This document shows, in pieces, positions 1-6,228 of a stretch of DNA of 6,747 nt. This DNA comes from Clostridia bacterium. GTDB taxonomy: Bacteria > Bacillota_A > Clostridia > Christensenellales > Aristaeellaceae. A program made the translations under genes and the position numbers. How positions within the stretch are numbered: position 1 is the stretch's first letter; every line of letters starts with the position of its first letter. The notes below the pieces were generated by a model. That model saw nothing but the letters and a program-made list of their open reading frames with translations, was not told where the DNA came from and did no database searches. The DNA is taken from assembly GCA_017517815.1 (NCBI GenBank), contig JAFWYA010000047.1, forward strand, positions 1 through 6,747, given 5' to 3'.

Positions 1-3000
1 CTCCCGGCACTCGCGGCGACGGCGTTCTCACCGGCGCAGAGTTCCAGGTGCTTGCTGCCGAGGACATCACAGACCGTCAGGGCAATGTGATCCACGCCAA
101 GGGTGATGTGGTTATCGCTTCCATCAAGACGGCTGGCGCAGATGCTTCCATCACCACGGACAAGCTCTGGCCCGGTCTGTATCAGGTGGTGGAGCTGACG
201 CCGCCCACCGGCTATCAGCCCAGCAACAAGCCCATCACCATTGATACCCGCGATGCTGCCAAGCAGTCTGAGGAAGCTGTCATCACCTATGAGGGCGTCA
301 TCACCAACGAGATCAAGTACGGCGCACAGGCCATCGTCAAGCTGCTGGGTGATGGTACTGCTGCAGCAGATCCCACCCGCGTGGAAACACCCGAACCCGG
401 CGCTGAGTTCCGCGTGTATCTCCAGAAGGCTGGCTCCTATGACAACGCCCGCGACATCGAGCGCGATTACCTCGTCACCGATGCCAATGGCTATGCCATG
501 ACCAAGGCGCTGCCCTATGGCGTGTATGTACTGGAACAGGTGAAGGGCAAGGAAGGCTATGAGATCAAAGGCCCGATCACCTTTGAGATCGACGGCACCG
601 AAAGCATTGTGAACCCGCCGCCGCTGACGCTTTCTGACCAGCCTATCCTGTACCGGCTGAAGTTCATTAAGACCGATTCCGTCACAGGAAAAACCATCAC
701 CCTTTCCAATGCAAGCTTCAAGCTGAAGGATGCCAACGGCGAATACGTCAAGCAGACCGTGTACTATCCCCGCGAACAGGTGATTGACACCTTCACCACG
801 GATGATACCGGCTCTGTCACCCTTCCTGAAACCGTCACCTGGGGCCTGTACTTCGTCGAGGAAGTGAAAGCCCCGGAAGGCTACCTGATCCGTACCGACT
901 CCCTTTCCGTTTTCGTTGGTCATGAGGGCGATCAGCCCGGTCAGACTTACGAGCTGGAAATTGAGGTTCCCAACGATCCCGTCATGGGCCGCATCCTGCT
1001 GGACAAGAAGGGCTTGCAGCTGACGGATGTGAAGATCACCACCGACGCCTGGGGCAATGAAGTCCACACGCCCGTGTATGAGATGGGCTATCTGGCGGGT
1101 GCGGTGTTTGAAATCCGCGCTGCCCAGGACATCACCGGTAAGGACGGCACCGTATGGTATCAGGCGGACGAGTTGGTGGATACCATCACCACCACTGCCA
1201 ATGGCAGCGACGCCTCCAAGGAACTGCCTCTGGGCAAGTACAACGTAACGGAGGTTTCTGCGCCCGAAGGTTACTTCTTCACGGACCGCGCCTACATTGT
1301 TGATCTTAACTATCAGGACAATCAGACCGCGCTGGTAGAAGTCCGCGTCAATGCGCAGAATGACTTCCTGCCTGCAGAGATCTCTCTGTTCAAGGAAAAG
1401 GAAACGATCAACATCGTCGGCAGCGGCAAGGACGGCGTGAAGTCTGTCCTGACCGATGAAGCTGGTGAAGGTTTCGTCTTCGGTCTGTTCGCCGCAGAGG
1501 ACATGCCCTATGCCTACGGCACACTGATGGCAGATACACTGGTCGCCACCGGTGCTACCGACAAGAACGGTATGCTGACGCTGACCGGCACCTTCCCGCA
1601 TGGCGATTACTACATCCGCGAGCTTGCTGCTCCTGACGGCTGGAAGATCACCGCTGATCGCTTTGATCTCTCCATCACTCCCGACCGAAAGGCAGCTGAT
1701 GAAAACGTGCTGCGTGTGCTGATGGTGGACGTCATACATAATGAGCTGATCCACACCAAAGTCACCCTCACCAAGACCGACATCACCGGCGAAAAGACGC
1801 TGCCCGGTGACATCATCGAGGTGTACAACGCGGATGGTAAGATCATCTACCGCGACACCACCGATGAAATGGGCAGGATCACCAACATTCCCGTGACGCC
1901 TGGACGCTACACCTTCCGCGAGGTATACGCCCCTGATGGCTATGCCCTCAGCGATGTGACCATGGGCTTCACGGTCAGCGAAGACGGCGTTGTCACCGGT
2001 GATACCACCATCCGCGATGATTACACCCGTTTCTCCATTGAAAAGCTGGATGAAGCAGATGAACCGCTGGCTGGCGTGGAGTTCAGTCTGGTATCCTCCA
2101 ATGGCGTTGCCATCATGAGTGCCCGGACAGACCGCAATGGTATCGCAACCTTTGAGAAGGTTCCCTTCGGCACCTACCGCATTGTGGAAGCCAAGCCTCT
2201 GGCTGGTTATCTCACTGCCGAAATGGAAGTGGAAGTGACGATTGATGGCACTTTCATCAACCCGGAGCATCCTATCGCCACCATCATCAATATTCCCAAT
2301 GAGATCGTCATCCGTAAGGTCGATCAGGACGGCAAGCCCTTGGCTGGTGCATCCTTTGGCCTGTTTGATGCTTTCGGTGAGCGTTTCGCTGTGGCTACTT
2401 CCGATGAGAACGGCATGGTGCGCTTCACCAAGGTTCCCTACGGCAGCTATACCATTCGTGAGCTTTCCGCTCCGGACGGCTATCTGGCCAGCAGGGAGGA
2501 GATCGCCGTTACCATCGACGCTGATTACCGCAGCAGCGATAAGCCCATCGCTACGGTGAAGAACCACTTCAAACGGGTGCAGTTCATCAAGGTGGATACC
2601 TCCGGCAAGTACCTGCCCGGTGTGGAGTTCAGCCTGATCAACGCTGTCACCCATGAGGTGGTCGAAACTGCCGTCAGCAACGATAAGGGTGAATTCATCT
2701 TCACCAAGTTCGACTACGGTGACTGGATTGTGCGTGAGACAGCTGCGCCCGAAGGTTACAACCGCATGGAGGACTATCTGCTCCATGTGGACGAAAACTG
2801 GACGGAACCCAAGCCCATCACTCTTGTCAATATCCCCAGCACCTATATGTTCTTCAAGTCCGACAACAAGAAAAACGCTCTTGCAGGCGCTACTTTCGCT
2901 GTTGAGGATGAGAACGGCAATGTGGTGCAGGAGGTTGTGTCAGCCGAAAATGGCGTGGTGTACATCTACGGCCTGACGCCCGGCAAGTACACCATCCGCG

Positions 3001-3245
3001 AAACCGCCACGGTGGAAGGCTTTACCGTCAATGACGATACCATTGAGGTGGTGATCGACGAAAAGTATGAGGTTCCCACCAAGCTGAAGCGATTCGTCAA
3101 CTACCCCAGCATTTCCACCGGTGTGGATGTGTCGCCCACAACGCTGACCTGGGTGGGTGCCGGTTTGCTCGGTATTGCTACCTTGATCGTTGTGCTGAAC
3201 AGCGTCATCAGCGGCAAGAAACACCCCAAGCGCAAGCGTAAGTAA
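1..3245 (+). CDS. Large SpaA/Cna-B repeat cell-wall adhesin, 3' part (5' end outside window)
   Basis: The frame is open from the left edge (first full codon at position 3, reading PGTRGDGVLTGAEFQVL) to TAA at 3243, so about 1080 C-terminal residues are visible. The GTG at 48 is an internal Val codon in a GAEFQV domain start, not a start codon. Ten tandem Cna-B/SpaA prealbumin-like domains can be counted by their E-boxes (for example VVELTPPTGY, EEVKAPEGY, RELSAPDGY). Most domains open with a Lys-containing strand (FIKTD, IRKVDQDGK) and close with an Asn (TNE, PNE, KNH), the residues that form Lys-Asn isopeptide bonds in this family. The C-terminus has a TG-type sorting motif, a hydrophobic helix and a KKHPKRKRK tail, so cell-wall anchoring by sortase is likely. 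The family makes stiff, protease-resistant surface stalks or pilins. Its place just before pcfB/virD4 suggests a role in donor-recipient contact, which is inference. A signal peptide, if present, lies outside the window. Confidence 0.93.
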   Translation, partial: PGTRGDGVLTGAEFQVLAAEDITDRQGNVIHAKGDVVIASIKTAGADASITTDKLWPGLYQVVELTPPTGYQPSNKPITIDTRDAAKQSEEAVITYEGVITNEIKYGAQAIVKLLGDGTAAADPTRVETPEPGAEFRVYLQKAGSYDNARDIERDYLVTDANGYAMTKALPYGVYVLEQVKGKEGYEIKGPITFEIDGTESIVNPPPLTLSDQPILYRLKFIKTDSVTGKTITLSNASFKLKDANGEYVKQTVYYPREQVIDTFTTDDTGSVTLPETVTWGLYFVEEVKAPEGYLIRTDSLSVFVGHEGDQPGQTYELEIEVPNDPVMGRILLDKKGLQLTDVKITTDAWGNEVHTPVYEMGYLAGAVFEIRAAQDITGKDGTVWYQADELVDTITTTANGSDASKELPLGKYNVTEVSAPEGYFFTDRAYIVDLNYQDNQTALVEVRVNAQNDFLPAEISLFKEKETINIVGSGKDGVKSVLTDEAGEGFVFGLFAAEDMPYAYGTLMADTLVATGATDKNGMLTLTGTFPHGDYYIRELAAPDGWKITADRFDLSITPDRKAADENVLRVLMVDVIHNELIHTKVTLTKTDITGEKTLPGDIIEVYNADGKIIYRDTTDEMGRITNIPVTPGRYTFREVYAPDGYALSDVTMGFTVSEDGVVTGDTTIRDDYTRFSIEKLDEADEPLAGVEFSLVSSNGVAIMSARTDRNGIATFEKVPFGTYRIVEAKPLAGYLTAEMEVEVTIDGTFINPEHPIATIINIPNEIVIRKVDQDGKPLAGASFGLFDAFGERFAVATSDENGMVRFTKVPYGSYTIRELSAPDGYLASREEIAVTIDADYRSSDKPIATVKNHFKRVQFIKVDTSGKYLPGVEFSLINAVTHEVVETAVSNDKGEFIFTKFDYGDWIVRETAAPEGYNRMEDYLLHVDENWTEPKPITLVNIPSTYMFFKSDNKKNALAGATFAVEDENGNVVQEVVSAENGVVYIYGLTPGKYTIRETATVEGFTVNDDTIEVVIDEKYEVPTKLKRFVNYPSISTGVDVSPTTLTWVGAGLLGIATLIVVLNSVISGKKHPKRKRK
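3..3101 (+). repeat. Ten tandem Cna-B domain repeats in the adhesin (protein-level repeats)
   Basis: The aromatic residue opening each E-box is encoded at 180, 525, 849, 1239, 1608, 1908, 2175, 2448, 2724 and 2988. Spacings are 115, 108, 130, 123, 100, 89, 91, 92 and 88 codons, so domains shorten and become regular toward the membrane. The repeats are diverged at DNA level and share only short identical runs, such as the one encoding APEGY near 1262 and 2747. The first domain is cut by the left edge. The closing isopeptide residue is Asn in eight domains and Asp in two (636-638 and about 2016-2018). Confidence 0.88.
3108..3242 (+). other. C-terminal cell-wall sorting signal of the adhesin, degenerate motif
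   Basis: The sequence reads SISTG (3108-3122), then VDVSPTT, a hydrophobic segment of about 22 residues from LTWVGAGLLGIA to NSVIS (3144-3212), then a basic tail ending KHPKRKRK. This is the three-part layout of sortase substrates. The motif lacks the Pro of LPXTG at the usual position; a Pro lies two residues further upstream in NYPSISTG. Anchoring by a non-class-A sortase, or simple membrane retention, are both possible. Confidence 0.7.
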
Positions 3246-3252
3246 GCGTCGG

Positions 3253-3290
3253 AACGCCCTTTGTGAAAACAGAGGGCGTTTTCCTTTTCC
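3253..3290 (+). terminator. Probable intrinsic terminator or attenuator after the adhesin gene
   Basis: AACGCCCT (3253-3260) pairs perfectly with AGGGCGTT (3273-3280) around a 12-nt loop. It is followed by the T-rich tract TTCCTTTTCC, starting 8 bp after the adhesin stop. The 8-bp stem and C-interrupted tract suggest moderate strength. No clear promoter was seen between it and pcfB, so some read-through into pcfB is likely. Confidence 0.65.
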
Positions 3291-3296
3291 CTGATG

Positions 3297-3304
3297 AAAG
3301 GAGG
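3297..3304 (+). promoter_or_regulatory. Ribosome binding site of pcfB; decides the TTG start
   Basis: AAAGGAGG sits 7 nt before the TTG at 3312. An in-frame ATG at 3294 lies upstream of this site, partly against it, so it cannot be served by it. The TTG start gives the N-terminus MQEDIENRTVTLMVN, which matches the usual beginning of PcfB-family proteins. Confidence 0.85.
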
Positions 3305-3311
3305 AATCGTC

Positions 3312-3785
3312 TTGCAGGAAGACATTGAAAACAGAACTGTCACCCTGATGGTGAACAGCAGCAAGTTCACCGGCCGAACCATGCTGACCGCAATCAGCAA
3401 GTTCCTGGCTCACATGAAGAACCGTTCTCCTCCCGCAAAGGATGTCACGCCGCATGGCAAGCAGACCGTGAAGCAGCTGATCCAGAAAGATCAGGGCGTC
3501 ACCAGCGTGGAGCTGAACGACCCGCACATCCGGGACTTTGAACGTGTCGCCCGCAAGTACGGCGTGGACTATGCCATTAAGCGTGTGAAGGGCGAACCCA
3601 ACAAATACCTGATCTTCTTCAAAGGTCGGGATGAGGACGCCATCACCGCAGCCATGACGGAGTATGCCGACAAGCGGCTGCACCGGGAAGAACGTCCTTC
3701 CGTACTGAAGCTGCTAAAGAAGCTCAAAGAGCTGGTAGCCAGCCGCAATCCTGTGAAGAACAAGGAAAAGGAGCGGAGCAGATGA
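3312..3785 (+). CDS. pcfB: PcfB-family conjugation protein (DUF3801)
   Basis: This is a 157-residue soluble protein with no signal peptide or membrane helix. The N-terminus, MQEDIENRTVTLMVNSSK followed by FTGR and a helix ending AHMKN, is the recognisable PcfB/DUF3801 opening. The middle has a conserved-looking GKQTVKQL segment and an RVARKYGVDYAIKRV stretch, followed by an IFFKGRDEDAI strand-helix. The C-terminus is a very basic helix rich in Lys/Arg (LLKKLKEL to NKEKERSR), which could bind nucleic acid or an acidic partner. The family occurs next to the VirD4-type coupling protein in Gram-positive conjugative plasmids such as pCF10 and in ICEs. Its biochemical role is not established to my knowledge; an accessory role at the coupling protein is inference from position. 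The stop overlaps the next start as ATGA (3782-3785), indicating translational coupling with virD4. Confidence 0.88.
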   Translation: MQEDIENRTVTLMVNSSKFTGRTMLTAISKFLAHMKNRSPPAKDVTPHGKQTVKQLIQKDQGVTSVELNDPHIRDFERVARKYGVDYAIKRVKGEPNKYLIFFKGRDEDAITAAMTEYADKRLHREERPSVLKLLKKLKELVASRNPVKNKEKERSR

Positions 3786-5572
3786 ACCTGAAAAAGATCA
3801 TTTTGCTCAATATTCCTTATGTGGTGATCGGGCTGCTGGCAACCAATTTGGGCGAAGCGTGGCGACTGGCTGAAGGCGTTAATGCTTCCGAGAAAGCCAT
3901 GAACCTGATGAACGGCATGGGTGCAGCGTTCCAGATGCCCCTACCCAGCGTTCATCCATTGGACTTGTGCATTGGCTTGCTGGCAGGTGCGCTGCTGCGG
4001 ATCGCCGTCCATCTGAAAAGCCAGAACGCCAAGAAGTACCGCAAGGGCATGGAGTACGGCTCTGCCCGGTGGGGTACAGCACAGGATATTCAGCCTTTCG
4101 TCGATCCGGTGTTTGAGAATAACGTAATCCTTACGCAGTCAGAACGGCTCATGATGAGCAACCGTCCCAAGAATCCCGCCCACGCACGAAATAAAAATGT
4201 GCTGGTGATCGGCGGCTCCGGCAGCGGCAAAACCCGCTTCTTTGTCAAGCCGAATCTGCTGCAGTGCCATTCCAGCTATGTGGTCACAGACCCCAAGGGC
4301 AGCATCGTCGTCGAATGCGGCAGACTGCTTTTGAAAAAGGGCTATAAGCTGAAAATCCTCAACACCATCAACTTCAAAAAGTCCATGCACTACAACCCCT
4401 TTGCCTACATTCATGGCGAAAAAGACATTCTTAAGCTGGTCACTTGCCTCATCGCCAACACGAAAGGAGACGGGAAATCCGGTGATGAGTTCTGGACGAA
4501 AGCTGAAACACTGCTTTACACGGCACTGATCGGCTACATCCACTATGAAGCGCCCCAGGCAGAGCAGAATTTCAGTACCCTGATTGATATGCTCAACGCT
4601 ATGGAAACACGTGAGGATATGGAGGACTTCCAGAACCCTGTGGACATCATGTTTGAACGGCTGGAACGCAAAAAGCCCCAGCATTTTGCTGTCCGGCAGT
4701 ACAAAAAGTACAAGCTGGCAGCTGGCAAGACGGCAAAAAGCATCCTGATCTCCTGTGGAGCGCGCTTTGCGCCCTTCGACATTCAGGAGTTGCGCGATCT
4801 GACGGCCTATGACGAGCTGGAACTGGACACCCTGGGTGATCGCAAAACGGCGTTGTTCATGATCATGTCGGACACGGATGACACGTTCAACTTCCTGCTG
4901 TCCATGTGCTACACCCAGCTTTTCAACCTCTTGTGCGAAAAGGCAGATGACGTATACGGCGGCAGGCTTCCGGTGCATGTGCGCTGCCTGATTGATGAGT
5001 GCGCCAACATTGGTCAGATTCCGAAGCTGGAAAAGCTGATCGCTACCATCCGCAGCCGCGAAATCTCCGCTTGCCTGATCCTGCAGGCGCAAAGCCAGCT
5101 GAAAGCGCTGTATAAGGACAACTGCGACACCATCGTAGGCAATATGGACAGCGTGATCTTCCTGGGCGGTAAGGAGCGCACCACCCTCAAGGAACTGTCT
5201 GAAACGCTTGGCAAGGAAACCATCGACAGCTACAACACGGGCGAATCCCGTGGGCGCGAGGTTTCCCACAGCCTCAACTACCAAAAGCTCGGCAAGGAAC
5301 TGATGAGCATGGACGAGCTGGCGGTCATGGACGGCGGCAAGTGCATCCTGCAGCTGCGCGGCGTCCGTCCCTTCCTGTCCAGCAAGTACGACCTGACCCA
5401 ACACCCCAACTACCGTTTTACCTCGGACGCTAATCCCAAATATGTATTCAGTATCGAAAAGTACCTGTCCACTGATTTGAAGCTGCGGGAAGATGACACC
5501 TACGCAGCATATGAGATTGATGTGGATGAAGATGAAATGGAGGAAGAATCGTATGAGCAAGAAGAACAATAA
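3782..5572 (+). CDS. virD4: VirD4/TraG-like type IV coupling protein (CD1115-like)
   Basis: This 596-residue membrane ATPase would bring the relaxase-DNA complex to the secretion channel. There are two N-terminal hydrophobic segments (about residues 5-22 and 60-77) and a GSARWGT motif (93-99), typical just before the ATPase core of this family. Walker A is GGSGSGKT (144-151). Walker B is CLIDECANIG (402-411), with Asp405-Glu406. A downstream LILQAQSQLKALY stretch and DSVIFLGG resemble the conserved C-terminal core motifs of T4CPs. The tail (about 575-596) is strongly acidic (DVDEDEMEEES), and such tails in other coupling proteins contact relaxosome or substrate. AAAAGGAG at 3766-3773 is placed 8 nt before the ATG. 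The start overlaps the pcfB stop by 4 bp, and the end overlaps the next gene by 20 bp. Length and motifs look intact. Confidence 0.95.
   Translation: MNLKKIILLNIPYVVIGLLATNLGEAWRLAEGVNASEKAMNLMNGMGAAFQMPLPSVHPLDLCIGLLAGALLRIAVHLKSQNAKKYRKGMEYGSARWGTAQDIQPFVDPVFENNVILTQSERLMMSNRPKNPAHARNKNVLVIGGSGSGKTRFFVKPNLLQCHSSYVVTDPKGSIVVECGRLLLKKGYKLKILNTINFKKSMHYNPFAYIHGEKDILKLVTCLIANTKGDGKSGDEFWTKAETLLYTALIGYIHYEAPQAEQNFSTLIDMLNAMETREDMEDFQNPVDIMFERLERKKPQHFAVRQYKKYKLAAGKTAKSILISCGARFAPFDIQELRDLTAYDELELDTLGDRKTALFMIMSDTDDTFNFLLSMCYTQLFNLLCEKADDVYGGRLPVHVRCLIDECANIGQIPKLEKLIATIRSREISACLILQAQSQLKALYKDNCDTIVGNMDSVIFLGGKERTTLKELSETLGKETIDSYNTGESRGREVSHSLNYQKLGKELMSMDELAVMDGGKCILQLRGVRPFLSSKYDLTQHPNYRFTSDANPKYVFSIEKYLSTDLKLREDDTYAAYEIDVDEDEMEEESYEQEEQ
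5539..5543 (+). promoter_or_regulatory. Ribosome binding site inside the virD4 3' end
   Basis: GGAGG lies within the codons for the acidic VirD4 tail (Met-Glu-Glu) and 9 nt before ATG 5553. The acidic codons therefore double as the Shine-Dalgarno of the next gene, which decides that start over any upstream in-frame codon. Confidence 0.75.
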
Positions 5573-5804
5573 TTACACCGTAACCCAGATGAAGCAGCAG
5601 ATTCTCAGTCAGCAGAAGGAGATTGTTCATCTCCACCGCGAAAACGACCGGCTGAGTGACGCTCTGAAGTCTGTCCACAAGGGGCATCAGAACAACTTCG
5701 TGAATATGATGCTCTGCGTGTATGCCCACTGTTCGAAGCGGGTTATCACTGATGAACAGGCGGGCAGCCTGATGTTGTCGCTCGTTAATGCATGGGTACA
5801 GTAA
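5553..5804 (+). CDS. Small coiled-coil protein of unknown function between virD4 and maff2
   Basis: This 83-residue protein starts at ATG 5553, which has GGAGG (5539-5543) 9 nt upstream. In-frame codons further upstream lie inside the virD4 tail and have no ribosome binding site. It overlaps virD4 by 20 bp in another frame. Residues about 8-42 (TQMKQQILSQQKEIVHLHRE onward) are polar, rich in Gln/Lys/Glu and heptad-like, consistent with a short coiled coil. The second half (NNFVNMMLCVYAHCSKRV to LSLVNAWVQ) looks like a compact helical domain with two Cys. No signal peptide or membrane helix is seen. I do not recognise the family. Co-translation with the coupling protein suggests a transfer accessory, perhaps an oligomerising partner of VirD4, but that is inference. 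It is followed by a strong terminator. Confidence 0.75.
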   Translation: MSKKNNNYTVTQMKQQILSQQKEIVHLHRENDRLSDALKSVHKGHQNNFVNMMLCVYAHCSKRVITDEQAGSLMLSLVNAWVQ

Positions 5805-5896
5805 TGATCCTGCCTATCTTATCAAGAGGGAGAGGTCCCCCTGAACAACTGAATATCTCACACTGCACGGGCAGTCATTTCAATCCTTCTCTTTGA
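5804..5896 (+). other. Possible 30-codon leader-like reading frame ending inside the terminator hairpin
   Basis: An ATG at 5804 overlaps the stop of the coiled-coil gene (TAATG). The frame runs 30 codons (MILPILSRGRGPPEQLN...) to TGA at 5894-5896, inside the 3' arm of the 5869-5907 stem. It has no Shine-Dalgarno of its own, so it could be translated only by reinitiation. The peptide resembles nothing I know. It may be chance, but a ribosome reaching this stop would cover the hairpin. Confidence 0.25.
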
Positions 5897-5918
5897 AATG
5901 ACTGCCCTTTTTCTTTTT
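5869..5918 (+). terminator. Strong intrinsic terminator inside the transfer operon
   Basis: GGGCAGTCATTTCAA (5869-5883) pairs perfectly over 15 bp with TTGAAATGACTGCCC (5893-5907) around a 9-nt pyrimidine loop. It is followed directly by TTTTTCTTTTT. This is the best terminator in the window. Only about 28 bp separate the T-tract from the maff2 start, too little for an independent promoter plus leader, so maff2 must be reached by read-through or from a promoter overlapping the hairpin. Confidence 0.9.
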
Positions 5919-5934
5919 CCCAACAACATCATAT

Positions 5935-5940
5935 GGAGGT
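5935..5940 (+). promoter_or_regulatory. Ribosome binding site of the maff2 gene
   Basis: GGAGGT sits 6 nt before ATG 5947. It is a near-consensus site, consistent with high translation of this small membrane protein. Confidence 0.85.
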
Positions 5941-5946
5941 AACAAT

Positions 5947-6162
5947 ATGGCATTTTTCACTTCTGCGGTAAGCACCCTTTCCACCCTCGTTATTGCGCTG
6001 GGCGCTGGCCTTGGCGTGTGGGGCGTCGTCAATCTCCTGGAAGGCTACGGCAACGATAACCCCGGCAGCAAGTCTCAGGGCATGAAGCAGTTCATGGCCG
6101 GTGCGGGCGTCGCCATCGTAGGCGCTGTGCTGGTTCCCATGCTCTCCAGCCTGTTCGGTTAA
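5947..6162 (+). CDS. Maff2-family small membrane protein of the conjugation module
   Basis: This is a 71-residue protein beginning MAFFTSAVSTLS, the signature opening that gives the Maff2 family its name. Two hydrophobic helices (about residues 10-31 and 48-69) flank a short polar Gly/Asn-rich loop (EGYGNDNPGSKSQG). The helices are rich in Gly, Ala and Val. Size, two-helix layout and the position directly before a VirB6-like gene resemble VirB2/TrbC-type pilin or channel subunits. That equivalence is inference, and a holin-like or scaffold role cannot be excluded. No cleavable signal peptide is obvious. It has a strong ribosome binding site and is bracketed by two hairpins, one upstream terminator and one downstream stem without a T-tract, so its mRNA level may be set separately from its neighbours. 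Confidence 0.9.
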   Translation: MAFFTSAVSTLSTLVIALGAGLGVWGVVNLLEGYGNDNPGSKSQGMKQFMAGAGVAIVGAVLVPMLSSLFG

Positions 6163-6171
6163 TCGCTCTCA

Positions 6172-6202
6172 CCGGGCGTTCCGCATCCACCGGAACGCCC
6201 GG
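6172..6202 (+). other. 12-bp GC-rich hairpin between maff2 and the VirB6-like gene
   Basis: CCGGGCGTTCCG (6172-6183) pairs perfectly with CGGAACGCCCGG (6191-6202) around a 7-nt loop, 9 bp after the maff2 stop. The sequence after it (ATTCTCCGG) is not T-rich, so it is a poor intrinsic terminator. A 3'-end stabiliser or processing barrier for the maff2 message is more likely, by inference. Confidence 0.75.
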
Positions 6203-6211
6203 ATTCTCCGG

Positions 6212-6219
6212 AAAGGAGG
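6212..6219 (+). promoter_or_regulatory. Ribosome binding site deciding the GTG start of the VirB6-like gene
   Basis: AAAGGAGG lies 9 nt before GTG 6229. An in-frame TGA at 6226-6228 directly precedes that GTG, so no earlier start is possible. CTCC at 6206-6209 could pair with GGAG at 6215-6218 and weakly mask the site. Confidence 0.85.
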
Positions 6220-6228
6220 GTTCATTGA

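Noticed and set aside
48..50. GTG as the start of the adhesin gene
   Set aside because: The frame is open and domain-like upstream to the window edge, so this is an internal Val codon in a GAEFQV motif.
1262..2760. Short identical DNA runs encoding APEGY in different adhesin domains
   Set aside because: They reflect conserved protein motifs and shared codon use; the flanking DNA is diverged, so they are not a separate mobile or CRISPR-like repeat.
2242..2976. Plus-strand alternative frames inside the adhesin (2242-2559, 2653-2976; also 241-501 and 1057-1248)
   Set aside because: These products are low-complexity, rich in Ser/Pro/Arg, and lie wholly within the Cna-B repeat frame, with no ribosome binding site support.
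2940..3683. Minus-strand open frame (247 codons) across the adhesin end and pcfB
   Set aside because: It crosses two well-supported genes and their terminator hairpin and has no family features. It is explained as a codon-bias shadow.
4139..5569. Long minus-strand open frame (476 codons) opposite virD4
   Set aside because: It is a mirror of the GC-rich codon pattern of virD4, which has intact Walker motifs and ribosome binding site. The antisense product shows no recognisable domain.
5775..5802. Possible promoter TTGTCG-16 nt-TACAGT before the maff2 leader
   Set aside because: Each box matches consensus at only 4 of 6 positions and it overlaps coding sequence, so it cannot be told from chance.
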